From an uncultured Mediterraneibacter sp. (lineage in GTDB: Bacteria > Bacillota > Clostridia > Lachnospirales > Lachnospiraceae), in assembly GCF_934309415.1 (NCBI RefSeq), contig NZ_CAKRDI010000013.1:21823-85822 (forward strand): a stretch of 64,000 nucleotides of DNA, written 5' to 3'. The position numbers were made by a program, and so were the translations under genes. This document shows, piece by piece, positions 18,147 through 27,530 of this stretch (its first letter is position 1; each line of letters starts with the position of its first letter). The notes under the pieces are model-generated. The model did no database searches. It was not told the DNA's origin and was given only the letters and a program-made list of their open reading frames with translations.

Positions 18147-19058
18147 TTAAATAATTTTCTTCTTCTTAAAGATCACAATACAGACGATAACGATCACGAC
18201 ACTCAACGCCACCACCGCAGCATATCCATTATCCAATCCCGGCATGTTCCTGAAGTTCATACCAAACCATCCTGTGATCAAAGTCAGAGGGAAGAAAATC
18301 GTGGAAATCACAGTCAGGAACTGCATATTATTATTCTGTCTCGCATCGATCTGAGACTGATATGCCTCCTTTACCTGCTGGGCATATTCCAGCAGATGTG
18401 CCGTTCTGCTCATCAGCCGATCTGCACGGTCCGTCAGGGTACCGAAATATTTCAACTGTTTCTTTAAGAAAAATCCGTTCTCATTCTCTTCCAGCTCTTT
18501 TGTAAGGTCCATGATCTCATCGTAGTAACTTCGCAGATTCAGAAGTTCTCTGCGAATCGGCATCAGCTGATTCTGAAAATTCTCCATGTGATCCTGCGTT
18601 ACATCTTCTTCCATTTTCAGAAGTCTGCGTTCATAAGCTACCAGCATCTCCTGGTCTCTGCTCATAAATTCTGCAATAAAGTTATACAGGAATCGCTCCT
18701 TCGTCTGCCCCTGTCGGGTCTTCTTCCGCTGAATTCTGCGGATCAGACGTAGAGAAAATTCATCATCATCCACAATTACAACATTCACCCGGTTCACGAA
18801 GAAATACATCTTATATCGATTTCCAAGAACATCCAGAAGTTTTGGGATACAAAGCGTTCCTACCACACAGTCCTGCTGGTTCTCAAGCTTACAGAATCCA
18901 ATCTTCTTCATCTGAATCTCATTCTCATATACAATTCCTGCCTTTGCAAGCACCTGCTCCGCATGCTGTGAGTCTGTCACAAACAGTGCCGGACCAGGAT
19001 TCAGTTCCCAGGTTTCCATATCTACCGGGATCAACTGCTCGCCAAATCTGAATATCAT
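18147..19058 (-). CDS. corA: CorA-family magnesium/divalent cation transporter
   Basis: 303 residues: a cytoplasmic N-terminal domain, a long helix (about 120-245) and two C-terminal membrane helices with the selectivity motif GMN (WFGMNFRNMPG), ending in a basic KKKK tail. Forms a pentameric inner-membrane channel for Mg2+ or related ions. Its ATG overlaps the ppk stop (ATGA, 4 nt), with AAGGTGG as RBS, so it is translationally coupled to ppk. Pairing of cation transport with polyphosphate, which binds divalent metals, is plausible but inferred. Confidence 0.92.
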   Translation of the reverse strand: MIFRFGEQLIPVDMETWELNPGPALFVTDSQHAEQVLAKAGIVYENEIQMKKIGFCKLENQQDCVVGTLCIPKLLDVLGNRYKMYFFVNRVNVVIVDDDEFSLRLIRRIQRKKTRQGQTKERFLYNFIAEFMSRDQEMLVAYERRLLKMEEDVTQDHMENFQNQLMPIRRELLNLRSYYDEIMDLTKELEENENGFFLKKQLKYFGTLTDRADRLMSRTAHLLEYAQQVKEAYQSQIDARQNNNMQFLTVISTIFFPLTLITGWFGMNFRNMPGLDNGYAAVVALSVVIVIVCIVIFKKKKII

Positions 19059-21124
19059 TCTACCACCTTATTTTCCGTCTTTTGTGCAGCACGGTCATAG
19101 GCTTCCTGATAAAGAACTTCCTGAGAATTCACCGGCTGTCCCTTACATTCTACCATAGAATATTTTCCATTACCATCCTCAACTCTCGCTTTTTTATTAT
19201 CACTGAGCATCAGATCGAAAATTCCTCTGATTCGCTGTTTGATTTTCTCGGAATAAATCGGTGCAGCCACCTCCACACGCTTCACTGTGTTTCTTGTCAT
19301 AAAGTCGGCAGAGCCAATATAATATCTTGTTCTCTCACCACATCCAAAGATATAAATTCTGGAATGCTCAAGGAAACGTCCTACGATGCTGATCACACGG
19401 ATATTTTCTGTCTCTCCCGATACTCCTGGTACAAGACAGCAGATTCCACGAACGATCATATCAATTTTCACTCCTGCTTTGGATGCTTCAATCAGTTTAT
19501 CAATAATCCGTTTGTCTGTCAGAGAATTCAGTTTCAGTCCGATATAAGCTTCCTCTCCATTTTTCTGATGTTGGATTTCCTCCTGAATCATCTTGATTAC
19601 TTTACTTTGGAGACACTTCGGTGCCACAAGAAGGTGATCACTCTCTTCAATGACTTCGCCTTTTGTAAGTGCCTGGAATACTCTGGCTGCTTCCATTCCA
19701 ATCTGTTCATTTGCTGTCATTAAGGACAGGTCTGTATAAAGTCTTGCTGTCTTCTCATTATAATTTCCTGTACCAATCTGGGTGATATATTCAATTCCAT
19801 TTTCACCTCTTCTCGTAATCAGGCAAAGTTTGGAATGAACTTTATATCCTTCCAGACCGTAAATGATCTGACATCCTGCTTTTTCCAGCATACGGGACCA
19901 CATAATATTATTCTCTTCATCGAATCTTGCACGAAGCTCCACAAGAACTACAACTTCTTTTCCGTTCTCTGCTGCCTCACAAAGAGCTTCCACGACTTTA
20001 CTCTGTTTTGCAAGACGATACAATGTCATCTTGATTGAAATTACGCTGTCATCCTCCGCTGCCTCTGCGAGCATTTTCAGGAACGGACGGATTGATTCAT
20101 ATGGATAATGCAGTAACTTGTCTTCTTTTTTGATCTGGTCAAGAATGCTCTGTGACTCATGAAGATCCGGTGACTTCTGAGGCAGACGTTTGTCATAAAA
20201 CAGTTCTATATTCTTACGGAGCAGATCCTGAATTTGGAAAACAAATGACACATCCAGCGGAGCTTCACTCTTGAATACACGATCCGGTGTGATTTCCAGA
20301 TAACGGCACAGTGCCTCAATCACTGTTCCATCCATCTCTCTTGACATATCCAGTCGAACCGGAGAAAGTTTCTTTCTCTGTTTCATCAGATCTGCCATGA
20401 ATTCACGATAGTCCAGATCTTCATCATATAATGCATCCGCATCGATATCTGCATTTCTAACTACACGGATCAAAGACTTTCCTTTTACTTTATAGCCCTT
20501 GAACACCTTGCCGATAAAATGAAGAATCAGTTCTTCCATCAGCATGTAACGGCCTTTTCCTCCCGGAAGCTCAATCATACGAGACAGCATATTGTTCGTA
20601 CATGGGATGATTCCGATTCTCTCTTTCTTACTTCTCGTCTCAAGCACAACTACGGCATAAATCTCTTCATTTTTCAGGAACGGGAATGGCTGTCTCTTTG
20701 CAACAATCGTCGGAGAACTCAGCGGCATGATCTCATGATTAAAATAAGTCTCAAGAAATTTCTTCTCTTCTGATTTCGCAGATGCGAAATTGATCAGTTC
20801 AATTCCATATCCTGCTACTTTTTTCATCAGCATTTCATAAGCTTCATCTTTTCTTTTATTCAGCTTTTTAACCTCTTTTACGATGGCCTTGATCTGCTCT
20901 TCCGCTGTCATCTTTGTTTTATTTTCACGAATCTTTGTATCCAGGAGCATCTGATCCTGAAGAGATCCGACACGTACCATAAAGAATTCGTCCAGATTGC
21001 TCTGATAAATAGACACAAATGTCATTCTCTCACACAGAGGTACTTCCGGATTCTCAGCCTCCTCCAGTACTCTCTGATTAAATTTCAACCATGATAACTC
21101 TCGATTCATATAAACGTTTTCCAT
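19055..21124 (-). CDS. ppk: Polyphosphate kinase 1
   Basis: Synthesises inorganic polyphosphate from ATP reversibly. The N, head, C1 and C2 domains are all present; start region NRELSWLKFNQRVLEEA is diagnostic. The two phospholipase-D-like histidine motifs appear as KVHSKLCL and FLEHSRIYIF, with GTGNYNEKTARLYTD between. I choose the ATG at 21124 (AAAGGAG upstream), eight codons into the longest frame, giving 689 aa. It forms a two-gene operon with corA by a 4-nt overlap. Confidence 0.96.
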   Translation of the reverse strand: MENVYMNRELSWLKFNQRVLEEAENPEVPLCERMTFVSIYQSNLDEFFMVRVGSLQDQMLLDTKIRENKTKMTAEEQIKAIVKEVKKLNKRKDEAYEMLMKKVAGYGIELINFASAKSEEKKFLETYFNHEIMPLSSPTIVAKRQPFPFLKNEEIYAVVVLETRSKKERIGIIPCTNNMLSRMIELPGGKGRYMLMEELILHFIGKVFKGYKVKGKSLIRVVRNADIDADALYDEDLDYREFMADLMKQRKKLSPVRLDMSREMDGTVIEALCRYLEITPDRVFKSEAPLDVSFVFQIQDLLRKNIELFYDKRLPQKSPDLHESQSILDQIKKEDKLLHYPYESIRPFLKMLAEAAEDDSVISIKMTLYRLAKQSKVVEALCEAAENGKEVVVLVELRARFDEENNIMWSRMLEKAGCQIIYGLEGYKVHSKLCLITRRGENGIEYITQIGTGNYNEKTARLYTDLSLMTANEQIGMEAARVFQALTKGEVIEESDHLLVAPKCLQSKVIKMIQEEIQHQKNGEEAYIGLKLNSLTDKRIIDKLIEASKAGVKIDMIVRGICCLVPGVSGETENIRVISIVGRFLEHSRIYIFGCGERTRYYIGSADFMTRNTVKRVEVAAPIYSEKIKQRIRGIFDLMLSDNKKARVEDGNGKYSMVECKGQPVNSQEVLYQEAYDRAAQKTENKVVE

Positions 21125-21274
21125 AGACTGTTCTCCTTTATTTTTCATATTTCAAAGCCCTTTTAAGACTCTGTGGTTTCTCATGTCACCATCACAATAT
21201 ATAGCAGACAGTAACTTTTTTCTGCAGCTCTCTCAATACTTTCATACATCTTTTCTCAATCGGAGCTTCTTCTA

Positions 21275-21434
21275 GAGTGTGTCTAAAAAATGCTTTCTGC
21301 AAGATATATGTCACAATTTATGGGAGATTTTGTCTGAATGAGGGCGGCGTAGCGGGCTACATCAACCGAATGAAGGCAAAATATACCTTAAAGTGGGGCA
21401 TATAGATTGCAGGAATGATTTTTCAGTCACGCTC
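21275..21434. mobile_element. Family B MITE, 160 bp, TA-flanked
   Basis: Ends GAGTGTGTCT and GTCACGCTC, flanked by TA at 21273-21274 and 21435-21436. The outer 50 bp on each side are imperfect inverted repeats; the centre is a GC-rich hairpin (GGCGGCGTAGCGGGCTAC...). It has the same length and orientation as the copies at 24769, 55700 and 56920. It occupies the ppk-HAD gap; the rest of 21125-21538 holds only a small GCAAG/CTTGC hairpin. Confidence 0.85.
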
Positions 21435-21538
21435 TAGGATAAACGAGCTACAGGTATAATCAGGTTATCGTTTTGTTAAATTCATGTAAAATCATAAGTT
21501 TTCTTTCAAATATATCCCGCAAGTCGAGAGCTTGCAGA

Positions 21539-22288
21539 TTACAAGATTGATTTTTCATTTACACTCTGGATTTCCGGCAGGCTCTCTACAAATTCCAGTA
21601 GTTCCGCCATGCTTCCCTTATAATCCGTCTCAATCGGAAGATTCTTCTTATTTTCCATTGTATCCGTTACGAGAAATGTCTTTACTCCTAACTGACGGAT
21701 TACAAGATCTTCTGCAACATCATTTCCTACCATCAGACACTCTTCCGGATTCAGATCAAATTGTTCCAGAACCTGACGGAAATACTCTGGATTTGGTTTG
21801 CAGTATACGCAATCCTCATATGTCGTGATCACTTTAAACTCTTCCGCATCAAGTCCTGCCCACTGGATTCGGTTCATTGTTGCACATCTCGGGAATACCG
21901 GATTAGTTGCAAGATATGTCTCGATTCCTTTCGCCTTCGCAGCCTTTACGACCTGATCTGATAATGGAGTTGGCTGTGTAGTACAGATGGCTTTGTTAAA
22001 TTCTTCTGAATAGAATTCATCTGCGATTTTTTCAGATTCCTCTAACGGAAGCGGAAGTAATTCTTCCATAAAACTCCAGAATGCCTCTCTGTTCGTCTTA
22101 CTTCCGTCATTCTTTACCATCGCTTCGTATCCCTTCCAAACCGCTTTGATAAATTCCATCGGATCAATCTGAATTCCTTCTTTGATGTATGCTTTCGCCA
22201 GAAGCGGCATATAGAATTTCACAAATTCATCCTGCACCATCGGCAGAAGTGTTCCATCTAAGTCAAATAATATGTGTCTGATTGCCAT
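21539..22288 (-). CDS. HAD-superfamily hydrolase
   Basis: About 249 residues with the HAD motifs: DLDGTLL near the N-terminus (motif I), TNP after LA (motif II), Lys in YCKPNPE (motif III) and GNDVAEDL (motif IV). A phosphatase of the phosphoglycolate-phosphatase-like group; substrate unknown. The ATG at 22288 has AAAGGAG at normal spacing, so the eight upstream codons are excluded. Next upstream is a LysR gene on the same strand. Confidence 0.9.
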   Translation of the reverse strand: MAIRHILFDLDGTLLPMVQDEFVKFYMPLLAKAYIKEGIQIDPMEFIKAVWKGYEAMVKNDGSKTNREAFWSFMEELLPLPLEESEKIADEFYSEEFNKAICTTQPTPLSDQVVKAAKAKGIETYLATNPVFPRCATMNRIQWAGLDAEEFKVITTYEDCVYCKPNPEYFRQVLEQFDLNPEECLMVGNDVAEDLVIRQLGVKTFLVTDTMENKKNLPIETDYKGSMAELLEFVESLPEIQSVNEKSIL

Positions 22289-22411
22289 GTTGTTGTCTCC
22301 TTTTTCTGTCATTTTCTATTAGAAAGCCTCAGTTCTGATCATGTCTGTCATTCTTACTCACATCAAATCATCAGCTTCCGCATGAAGCATGTCTGAACTG
22401 TTACAAACTTT

Positions 22412-23278
22412 TTAACGATACTGTAAATACTCCAGAAATCTCTGCACCGCCAGTGCTGCTGATTTCCGGTTTCTCATTGCCAGTCCGATATTTCGGTATG
22501 CCGGGATTTCCAGTTCCCTTGTTATAATTTTATATGGAATCCGGTTCAAAATCAACTCCGGAAGTACACTGATTCCAAGTCCACCTTCCACCATCGCCAT
22601 GATCGCGTAATCATCCCATGTGGTAAAATGTACGGTTGGGGTCAGATTGCTTCGTTCAAAGATCTCAGATACTTCTGCTTTTGCTCCTTTTTCAAGAAGC
22701 ATAAACGGTTCTCCGCACAGTTCACTGACCGGAATCTTCTCAAGTTCTGCCAGTGGATGCCCTTCCGGCAGAACCACTAACAGTCTGTCCTGCTCCAGAA
22801 AAACTGTGTCCAGCTCTGTCTTTGTCGGCAGTCTCAAAAAACCACAGTCCACTCTTCCTTCCTGAATCCATTCTTCAATCTCAGTATAATCCCCCAGTAA
22901 CAATTCATAATCAATATTCGGATAATCTTTCTGAAATTCCCTGATAATATTTGGCAGCCAATGCGTTGCCACACTGGAAAATGTTCCAATCCGGATCAAT
23001 CCGGATTTCAATCCTTTCAGTTCATCTACCTCTGACTGCAATTTTTCATATTCACGACATACATTCTCTGCATGCGGAAGCAATTTCTGCCCACTGCTCG
23101 TAAGCCTGACTCCCGATTTACTCCGTTCCAGGAGTACCACGTTCCATTCCTTCTCCAGATCATGAATCATTCGGCTAATTCCAGACTGAGAATAGTTCAG
23201 AAGTTCTGCTGCTTTCGTAAAACTTCCACACTCTACTGTTTTTACAAATGCCATGTACTTTTGTATGCTCATATCCAT
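22412..23278 (-). CDS. LysR-family transcriptional regulator
   Basis: 288 residues with HTH at 3-62 (FTKAAELLNYSQSGISRMI) and effector domain at about 90-285. GAGG nine bases before the ATG. It lies between the HAD gene (same strand) and proB (divergent, 384 bp away). Target unknown. Confidence 0.9.
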   Translation of the reverse strand: MDMSIQKYMAFVKTVECGSFTKAAELLNYSQSGISRMIHDLEKEWNVVLLERSKSGVRLTSSGQKLLPHAENVCREYEKLQSEVDELKGLKSGLIRIGTFSSVATHWLPNIIREFQKDYPNIDYELLLGDYTEIEEWIQEGRVDCGFLRLPTKTELDTVFLEQDRLLVVLPEGHPLAELEKIPVSELCGEPFMLLEKGAKAEVSEIFERSNLTPTVHFTTWDDYAIMAMVEGGLGISVLPELILNRIPYKIITRELEIPAYRNIGLAMRNRKSAALAVQRFLEYLQYR

Positions 23279-23662
23279 TGTATTTTACCTCGATATATTA
23301 AAATCCAAATCTACAATTCATTATACAAATCATCTACAAATGTTTCGGTTAAAATATATATCTCACCGATTATCATAATTAGTTTTTCCTTTATTAATCC
23401 TCGCTTCATTTCACATTTTGATTTTGTATCTGATTTTGTCATGCTTTCTATGAAAAACATTCGCTTTTGTAATTCATAACTGTATGATACGATAATCTCG
23501 TCGATTAAACAAGATGATTTTATAAACCAGATAAGAAAATATGATGAAAGGAAAAGCTATTTAGATGAGAACCCTATATCTATTCAATAAAATGGATTTA
23601 TAGGGCAGGAACTACAAATCATCTGGCATATATTTCTATATGTTTTAATAGCAGTCTATATT
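23279..23662 (+). other. Gene-free stretch and possible leader upstream of proB
   Basis: AT-rich. Contains a CCCTATA (23572-23578) / TATAGGG (23599-23605) inverted repeat that encloses a 12-codon reading frame (ATG AGA ACC to TAG) preceded by GAAAGGAAAAG. proB itself has no evident Shine-Dalgarno. A regulatory leader is possible but unsupported beyond this. Confidence 0.3.
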
Positions 23663-24463
23663 ATGGGACTTTATAACAACAGAATCGTAGTAAAAGTAGG
23701 AACATCCACACTGACAAACGATGCAGGAAAAAGCGATCTTCGTACAACAGACCGCCTTGCATGCGTTCTCTCCGACATTCAGAACATGGGATATGAAGTA
23801 ATCCTCGTTTCTTCCGGAGCGATCGCAGTAGGACGCAACAAGCTGAACATGACTTCCAAACCGGACAGCATGCGTATGAAGCAGGCTGCTGCAGCAGTTG
23901 GACAGTGCAGTCTGATGTACCTTTATGATAAATTTTTTGGAGATTATGATAAGACAGTTGCACAGATTCTTCTCAATGCAGAAGACATCGAGCAGGAAGA
24001 AAAGAAAGAGAACCTGATCAATACTTTCAATGCACTTCTTGAAATGGGGGTAATCCCGATCGTAAATGAAAATGACTCTGTAAGTTATAAAGAGATTGAA
24101 TCCGAAGACAGACTGTTCGGTGACAATGACATGCTCTCTGCAGTAGTTTCCGTACTCTGCCGTGCAAAGCATCTTGTCATCTTCTCTGACATTGATGGAT
24201 TCTATGATCACGATCCAAGACTCTATCCAAATGCAAAACTGATCGAGCAAATCGATACCATTGACGATAGTGTTTACGCACTCGCAGGCGGCGCCGGATC
24301 CCGACGTGGAACCGGCGGAATGAGAACCAAACTTCAGGCTGCTGCCCTTGCCACTTCCCAGGGAACCAATACAATCGTTACAAACGGAAAACATCCGGAA
24401 GCTCTGTATGATATCATCAAAGGCGGAAAAGTGGGAACACTCTTCCCGGGAAAAATCGGATAA
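23663..24463 (+). CDS. proB: Glutamate 5-kinase
   Basis: First step of proline biosynthesis: phosphorylates glutamate to gamma-glutamyl phosphate. The 266 residues form one amino-acid-kinase domain with KVGTSTLT (11-18), VSSGAI, NENDSVS and the AGGAGSRRGTGGMRTK loop; the C-terminal PUA domain of E. coli ProB is absent, as in many Firmicutes. No clear RBS precedes the ATG (ATATT context), which is unusual for this window. proA and proC are not adjacent. A degenerate family B element follows. Confidence 0.95.
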   Translation: MGLYNNRIVVKVGTSTLTNDAGKSDLRTTDRLACVLSDIQNMGYEVILVSSGAIAVGRNKLNMTSKPDSMRMKQAAAAVGQCSLMYLYDKFFGDYDKTVAQILLNAEDIEQEEKKENLINTFNALLEMGVIPIVNENDSVSYKEIESEDRLFGDNDMLSAVVSVLCRAKHLVIFSDIDGFYDHDPRLYPNAKLIEQIDTIDDSVYALAGGAGSRRGTGGMRTKLQAAALATSQGTNTIVTNGKHPEALYDIIKGGKVGTLFPGKIG

Positions 24464-24466
24464 TCT

Positions 24467-24545
24467 GAAGCGTTTCTGAAAAATGCTTTTTGCAAGATAC
24501 ATCTCACAAAGTGAATCCTGCAAATCGCAGAAATGATTTTCAAAT
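24467..24545. repeat. Degenerate short family B copy
   Basis: Both outer arms can be recognised (CTGAAAAATGCTTTTTGCAAGATA and an altered right arm with GCAGAAATGATTTTCAAA), but the central hairpin is missing. It abuts the proB 3' end. Confidence 0.5.
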
Positions 24546-24768
24546 ATAAAAAGCTCAAGCGTGTTTGTTCATTCAGATTAAAATGTGCATCTTCTGAATC
24601 AATTCATAGGAGTATTAGCTCAGAGGATGCACAATTACTGTTCATTTTCTACAAGCACGCTTTAATTTTTCTTTTACACTACATGTTATATTTTCCGGAT
24701 GTATTGGAATCCAAAACTTTGCTTTTTTACTGATTGAATGCCTCACTTGATCTTTCTGATACACTCTA

Positions 24769-24928
24769 GAGTGTGTCTGAAAAATGCTTTCTGTAAGATG
24801 TATGCCACAATTTGTGGGAGATTTTGCCTGAATAAGGGCGGCGTAGCGGGCTACGTCAACCGAATGAAGGTAAAATATACCGCAAAGTGGGGCGTACAGA
24901 TTGCAGGAATGATTTTTCAAACACACTC
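24769..24928. mobile_element. Family B MITE, 160 bp, TA-flanked
   Basis: Ends GAGTGTGTCT and ACACACTC, flanked by TA at 24767-24768 and 24929-24930. A partial copy of the end (ACACTCTAGAGTGT) overlaps its left border. Same orientation as the 21275 copy, 3.3 kb away. The remaining 24546-24766 stretch carries no gene I can support. Confidence 0.85.
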
Positions 24929-24942
24929 TAACTTCGATTCAT

Positions 24943-25977
24943 TTATTTCTTCCAGTATAACTTCATCTGTCTCTCATCCATTCCATTGACAAATCGCTTT
25001 TTATACACAAGAAATTCTTCCAGATCCATCAGAATATGATACAGCATTGCCCTGCTCTCAAATTCTTCTCTTGTTTCCGGCAATGGTTCATTTTTCATTT
25101 CTGCAAACAGTTTTTCCAGCTGTTCCAGCTGTTTTTCCGGATAATTGATCTCGATCACATATTCCGCCATATACATAATATAATCTGCAATGATCAACGC
25201 CTGCTTCGGCATTTTTCGAATTTTCTTAATCTCATAATGCAGGTTGTGCAGAATATTGAGCTGTTTCATTCGCATCTCGAAATAATCAATATAATATCCC
25301 GGGTGGGACTGAAATGTATTTTCCTGATATTCGTATGCAGCTTCTATGTAGCCGTGAAGACTTTCCTCAAATCCAATAATATCTTCCCAGATATTTGTCT
25401 CAAGTTCCTTGTTATGAAGATATGCTGCCAAATGACACAGCACCATCTGCAGGTGATTTTCTGTCTCACGCATATACCTCACAAGATCTTTTTTCTGACC
25501 TCCATAATCATAAAAAAGATTTAAAATCATGGCAATTGTGATACCGATCAATACAAGCATAAATTCATTTTCAATAAACGCATCGCTGAAATCCCTGGTC
25601 AGAAGAAAATGCGTTCCGATTACCGCATTTACAGAAATGGTAGATGCCCATCCAAAAAAATGACTGATCGCCACGATCAGAAAAACAAAAATACCATATG
25701 CTACCCATGCACTGTCAAATTTTCCGATCGTCATTGCCGCAAGAATTACAGCAATGGCAAATGTTACCAGACGGTATAATGACAGTTTCACCGTCTCCCA
25801 TTTTGTTGTCACAAGCGTCAGTAAAGTAATACTTCCCGCCGATGCCTCATAATCCAGGCCAAGATGCTGTGCAATGTAAATTGCCATGCTGCTTCCCACT
25901 GCAATTTTCACGGCCTGTAATACAATTTTTTTCCACTTTCTCTGATTTTCTATTTTTCCCTTTTTTCCGATAGTCAT
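24943..25977 (-). CDS. Aromatic acid exporter (ArAE/FUSC)-family membrane protein
   Basis: 344 residues. The N-terminal half carries about five membrane helices (about 22-155; starts WKKIVLQAVKIAVGSSMAIY). The C-terminal half is a helical cytoplasmic domain typical of the ArAE_1/DUF939 group. Family members are proposed exporters of aromatic or fusaric acids, but few Firmicute members are characterised. RBS AAGGAAGAAGGCGA. A TTATCGC...GCGATAA dyad and an extended -10 lie upstream. Confidence 0.78.
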   Translation of the reverse strand: MTIGKKGKIENQRKWKKIVLQAVKIAVGSSMAIYIAQHLGLDYEASAGSITLLTLVTTKWETVKLSLYRLVTFAIAVILAAMTIGKFDSAWVAYGIFVFLIVAISHFFGWASTISVNAVIGTHFLLTRDFSDAFIENEFMLVLIGITIAMILNLFYDYGGQKKDLVRYMRETENHLQMVLCHLAAYLHNKELETNIWEDIIGFEESLHGYIEAAYEYQENTFQSHPGYYIDYFEMRMKQLNILHNLHYEIKKIRKMPKQALIIADYIMYMAEYVIEINYPEKQLEQLEKLFAEMKNEPLPETREEFESRAMLYHILMDLEEFLVYKKRFVNGMDERQMKLYWKK

Positions 25978-26030
25978 TCGCCTTCTTCCTTTATTATTCT
26001 TTTCGTCCCTGCCATTGACATACCTGTAGT

Positions 26031-26089
26031 TTATCGCCGTTCGCGATAATCCCTGTTTTAAATACGTTCAATCTCTAAAATTTATTATA
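26031..26089 (-). promoter_or_regulatory. Extended -10 promoter and dyad upstream of the ArAE gene
   Basis: Minus strand: TGCTATAAT (extended -10; TATAAT at 26084-26089) with a poor -35. Downstream is a TTATCGC-N5-GCGATAA dyad (26031-26049) that could be an operator. Confidence 0.45.
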
Positions 26090-26232
26090 GCATTCAGGAA
26101 TCCTTACTGGTAAATTTTTTTCATTTTCTCTTGTATAAAATACAATACACAGATGTTTATTCCATTTAATTTTTAGTAATTTTATACAATTTCAGACATG
26201 TAAATTTGTTAATTTAGAATAACCATCTTATT

Positions 26233-26279
26233 AAAAAAGAAGAACCCCACCAGCATTCAATTTCATCCAGTGTTGTTCT
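26233..26279 (-). terminator. Terminator after the GntR gene
   Basis: On the minus strand AGAACAACACTGG pairs with CTGGTGGGGTTCT (two mismatches, G-T pairs), then CTTCTTTTTTAA. It lies about 30 bp past the GntR stop. Confidence 0.7.
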
Positions 26280-26309
26280 CCCTTTTTGCCTTTAATTAAA
26301 TTCTATCCC

Positions 26310-27212
26310 TTACATTAAAAATTTACTTACTTCATCCGCAGTGATTTCTTCCACCTGTTTTTCTGTCTCTGCTTTCCTGGATACTTTATCAGAATCTTCA
26401 TCCCAATCACTGACCTGTGGAGTTACTGTTACAGCTGCCGGCGTCTTTTCTTCTTTTATTTCGGACTCAACAGATTCATTCCGAACTTCTGTCGCTGTCT
26501 CACTCTCAGCATCCTGCTTTTCTTCTGCCAGCTCCCTTGCTGCCTTCTCTCTCAGTGCTACATAAGCCTCCGCATAAGTTGTGTAATACTCATCATACGC
26601 TTCTCTCACCTGATCCGAATCATCCGTCCGCATTGCCTCTGTTACTTTACGCAACTGCTGCACTATCGCTTTCTTATCTCCCAGATGCTCAATCGCATAA
26701 GTCACATATCCCTGCAAGGACTTCATCTGCATCTGTTCCAGATATGGATTCTCAAGCAGACTGATTAATCTCTCATGGAAGAGAATCTCCCATTCCGCCA
26801 TACGCTTCACATCTGGAGCATTCTCCATTCCGTTCAGAATCTGATCCAACTGCTCATCTGCCGGTCTGTCAAGAAAATCAAGTACAGAAATATCTTTCTC
26901 CCGTCCTTTTTCCTTCTTCATCAAAAGGATTGTATTCTCTGCCACAAGCAGTGATGTCATACGAAACACATCGTGAATCTGTTCTGCATTAAGCACTACT
27001 GCCTGCATATGTCTGTTCGGAAGACGCACTGCAAATCCTTCCTGTACCAGATTCTGCAATGCCTCTCTGATCGGCATTCTGGATACACCCAGACGTTCTG
27101 CCAGTGCTTCCTGTGCAAGTTCCGTTCCCGGTTCCATCTTTCCTGAGAGAATCTCATTTTTAATTGTCTCTATAATAAAATCTTTGGTCGGTATATTTCC
27201 ATACGGTGCCAT
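26310..27212 (-). CDS. GntR-family (FadR/FCD subgroup) regulator with acidic tail
   Basis: N-terminal GntR winged HTH (about 8-72; LAQEALAERLGVSRMPIREALQNLVQEGF) followed by an all-helical FCD domain (about 85-215). The last 80 or so residues are Glu/Ala/Thr-rich and unlike any GntR effector domain. The ATG at 27212 follows AGGCAGGGAAAAGAG; the ten codons upstream have no RBS. The same-strand gene upstream is the OYE/FAD oxidoreductase, 318 bp away. That gap shows no further gene, and the ligand is unknown. Confidence 0.85.
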   Translation of the reverse strand: MAPYGNIPTKDFIIETIKNEILSGKMEPGTELAQEALAERLGVSRMPIREALQNLVQEGFAVRLPNRHMQAVVLNAEQIHDVFRMTSLLVAENTILLMKKEKGREKDISVLDFLDRPADEQLDQILNGMENAPDVKRMAEWEILFHERLISLLENPYLEQMQMKSLQGYVTYAIEHLGDKKAIVQQLRKVTEAMRTDDSDQVREAYDEYYTTYAEAYVALREKAARELAEEKQDAESETATEVRNESVESEIKEEKTPAAVTVTPQVSDWDEDSDKVSRKAETEKQVEEITADEVSKFLM

Positions 27213-27530
27213 CTCTTTTCCCTGCCTTTTATATGAATTCATCTTATTGTCAATCTATTCCCGTATCTGTCATTCTGAAAAAATCCAGGCTGAAGACACG
27301 GTAAAATGCATCTTTGGATCCGAAATCAGATTATGAAATCCATTGTTTTGTAAACGTATAAATTATTTGCATTCGCATGACAATATTGTATCCATTTTTC
27401 AGGTGTTAGTCAAGGAAAAGAAAAACTTGCCGAGATCAGCACCAGTACTCGTGTTACTGTTTGTACATAGACCTGCTGTGATTGCTGACTCTACTGGATG
27501 GAAAGCAGCCAGCTTCCCTCTATACTCAAA
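27213..27530. other. Gene-free stretch between the OYE-like gene and GntR
   Basis: Contains the presumed GntR promoter but no consensus hexamers I would defend. No repeats of family A or B and no RNA gene were recognised. Confidence 0.4.

Noticed and set aside
24642..24926. Minus-strand ORFs beginning MCLKNHSCNL at 24642-24926, 55540-55878 and 56850-57128 that look like a small paralogous protein family.
   Set aside because: They are translations across the 160-bp family B elements; their similarity comes from the repeat DNA. No consistent RBS, and ends vary with flanking sequence.
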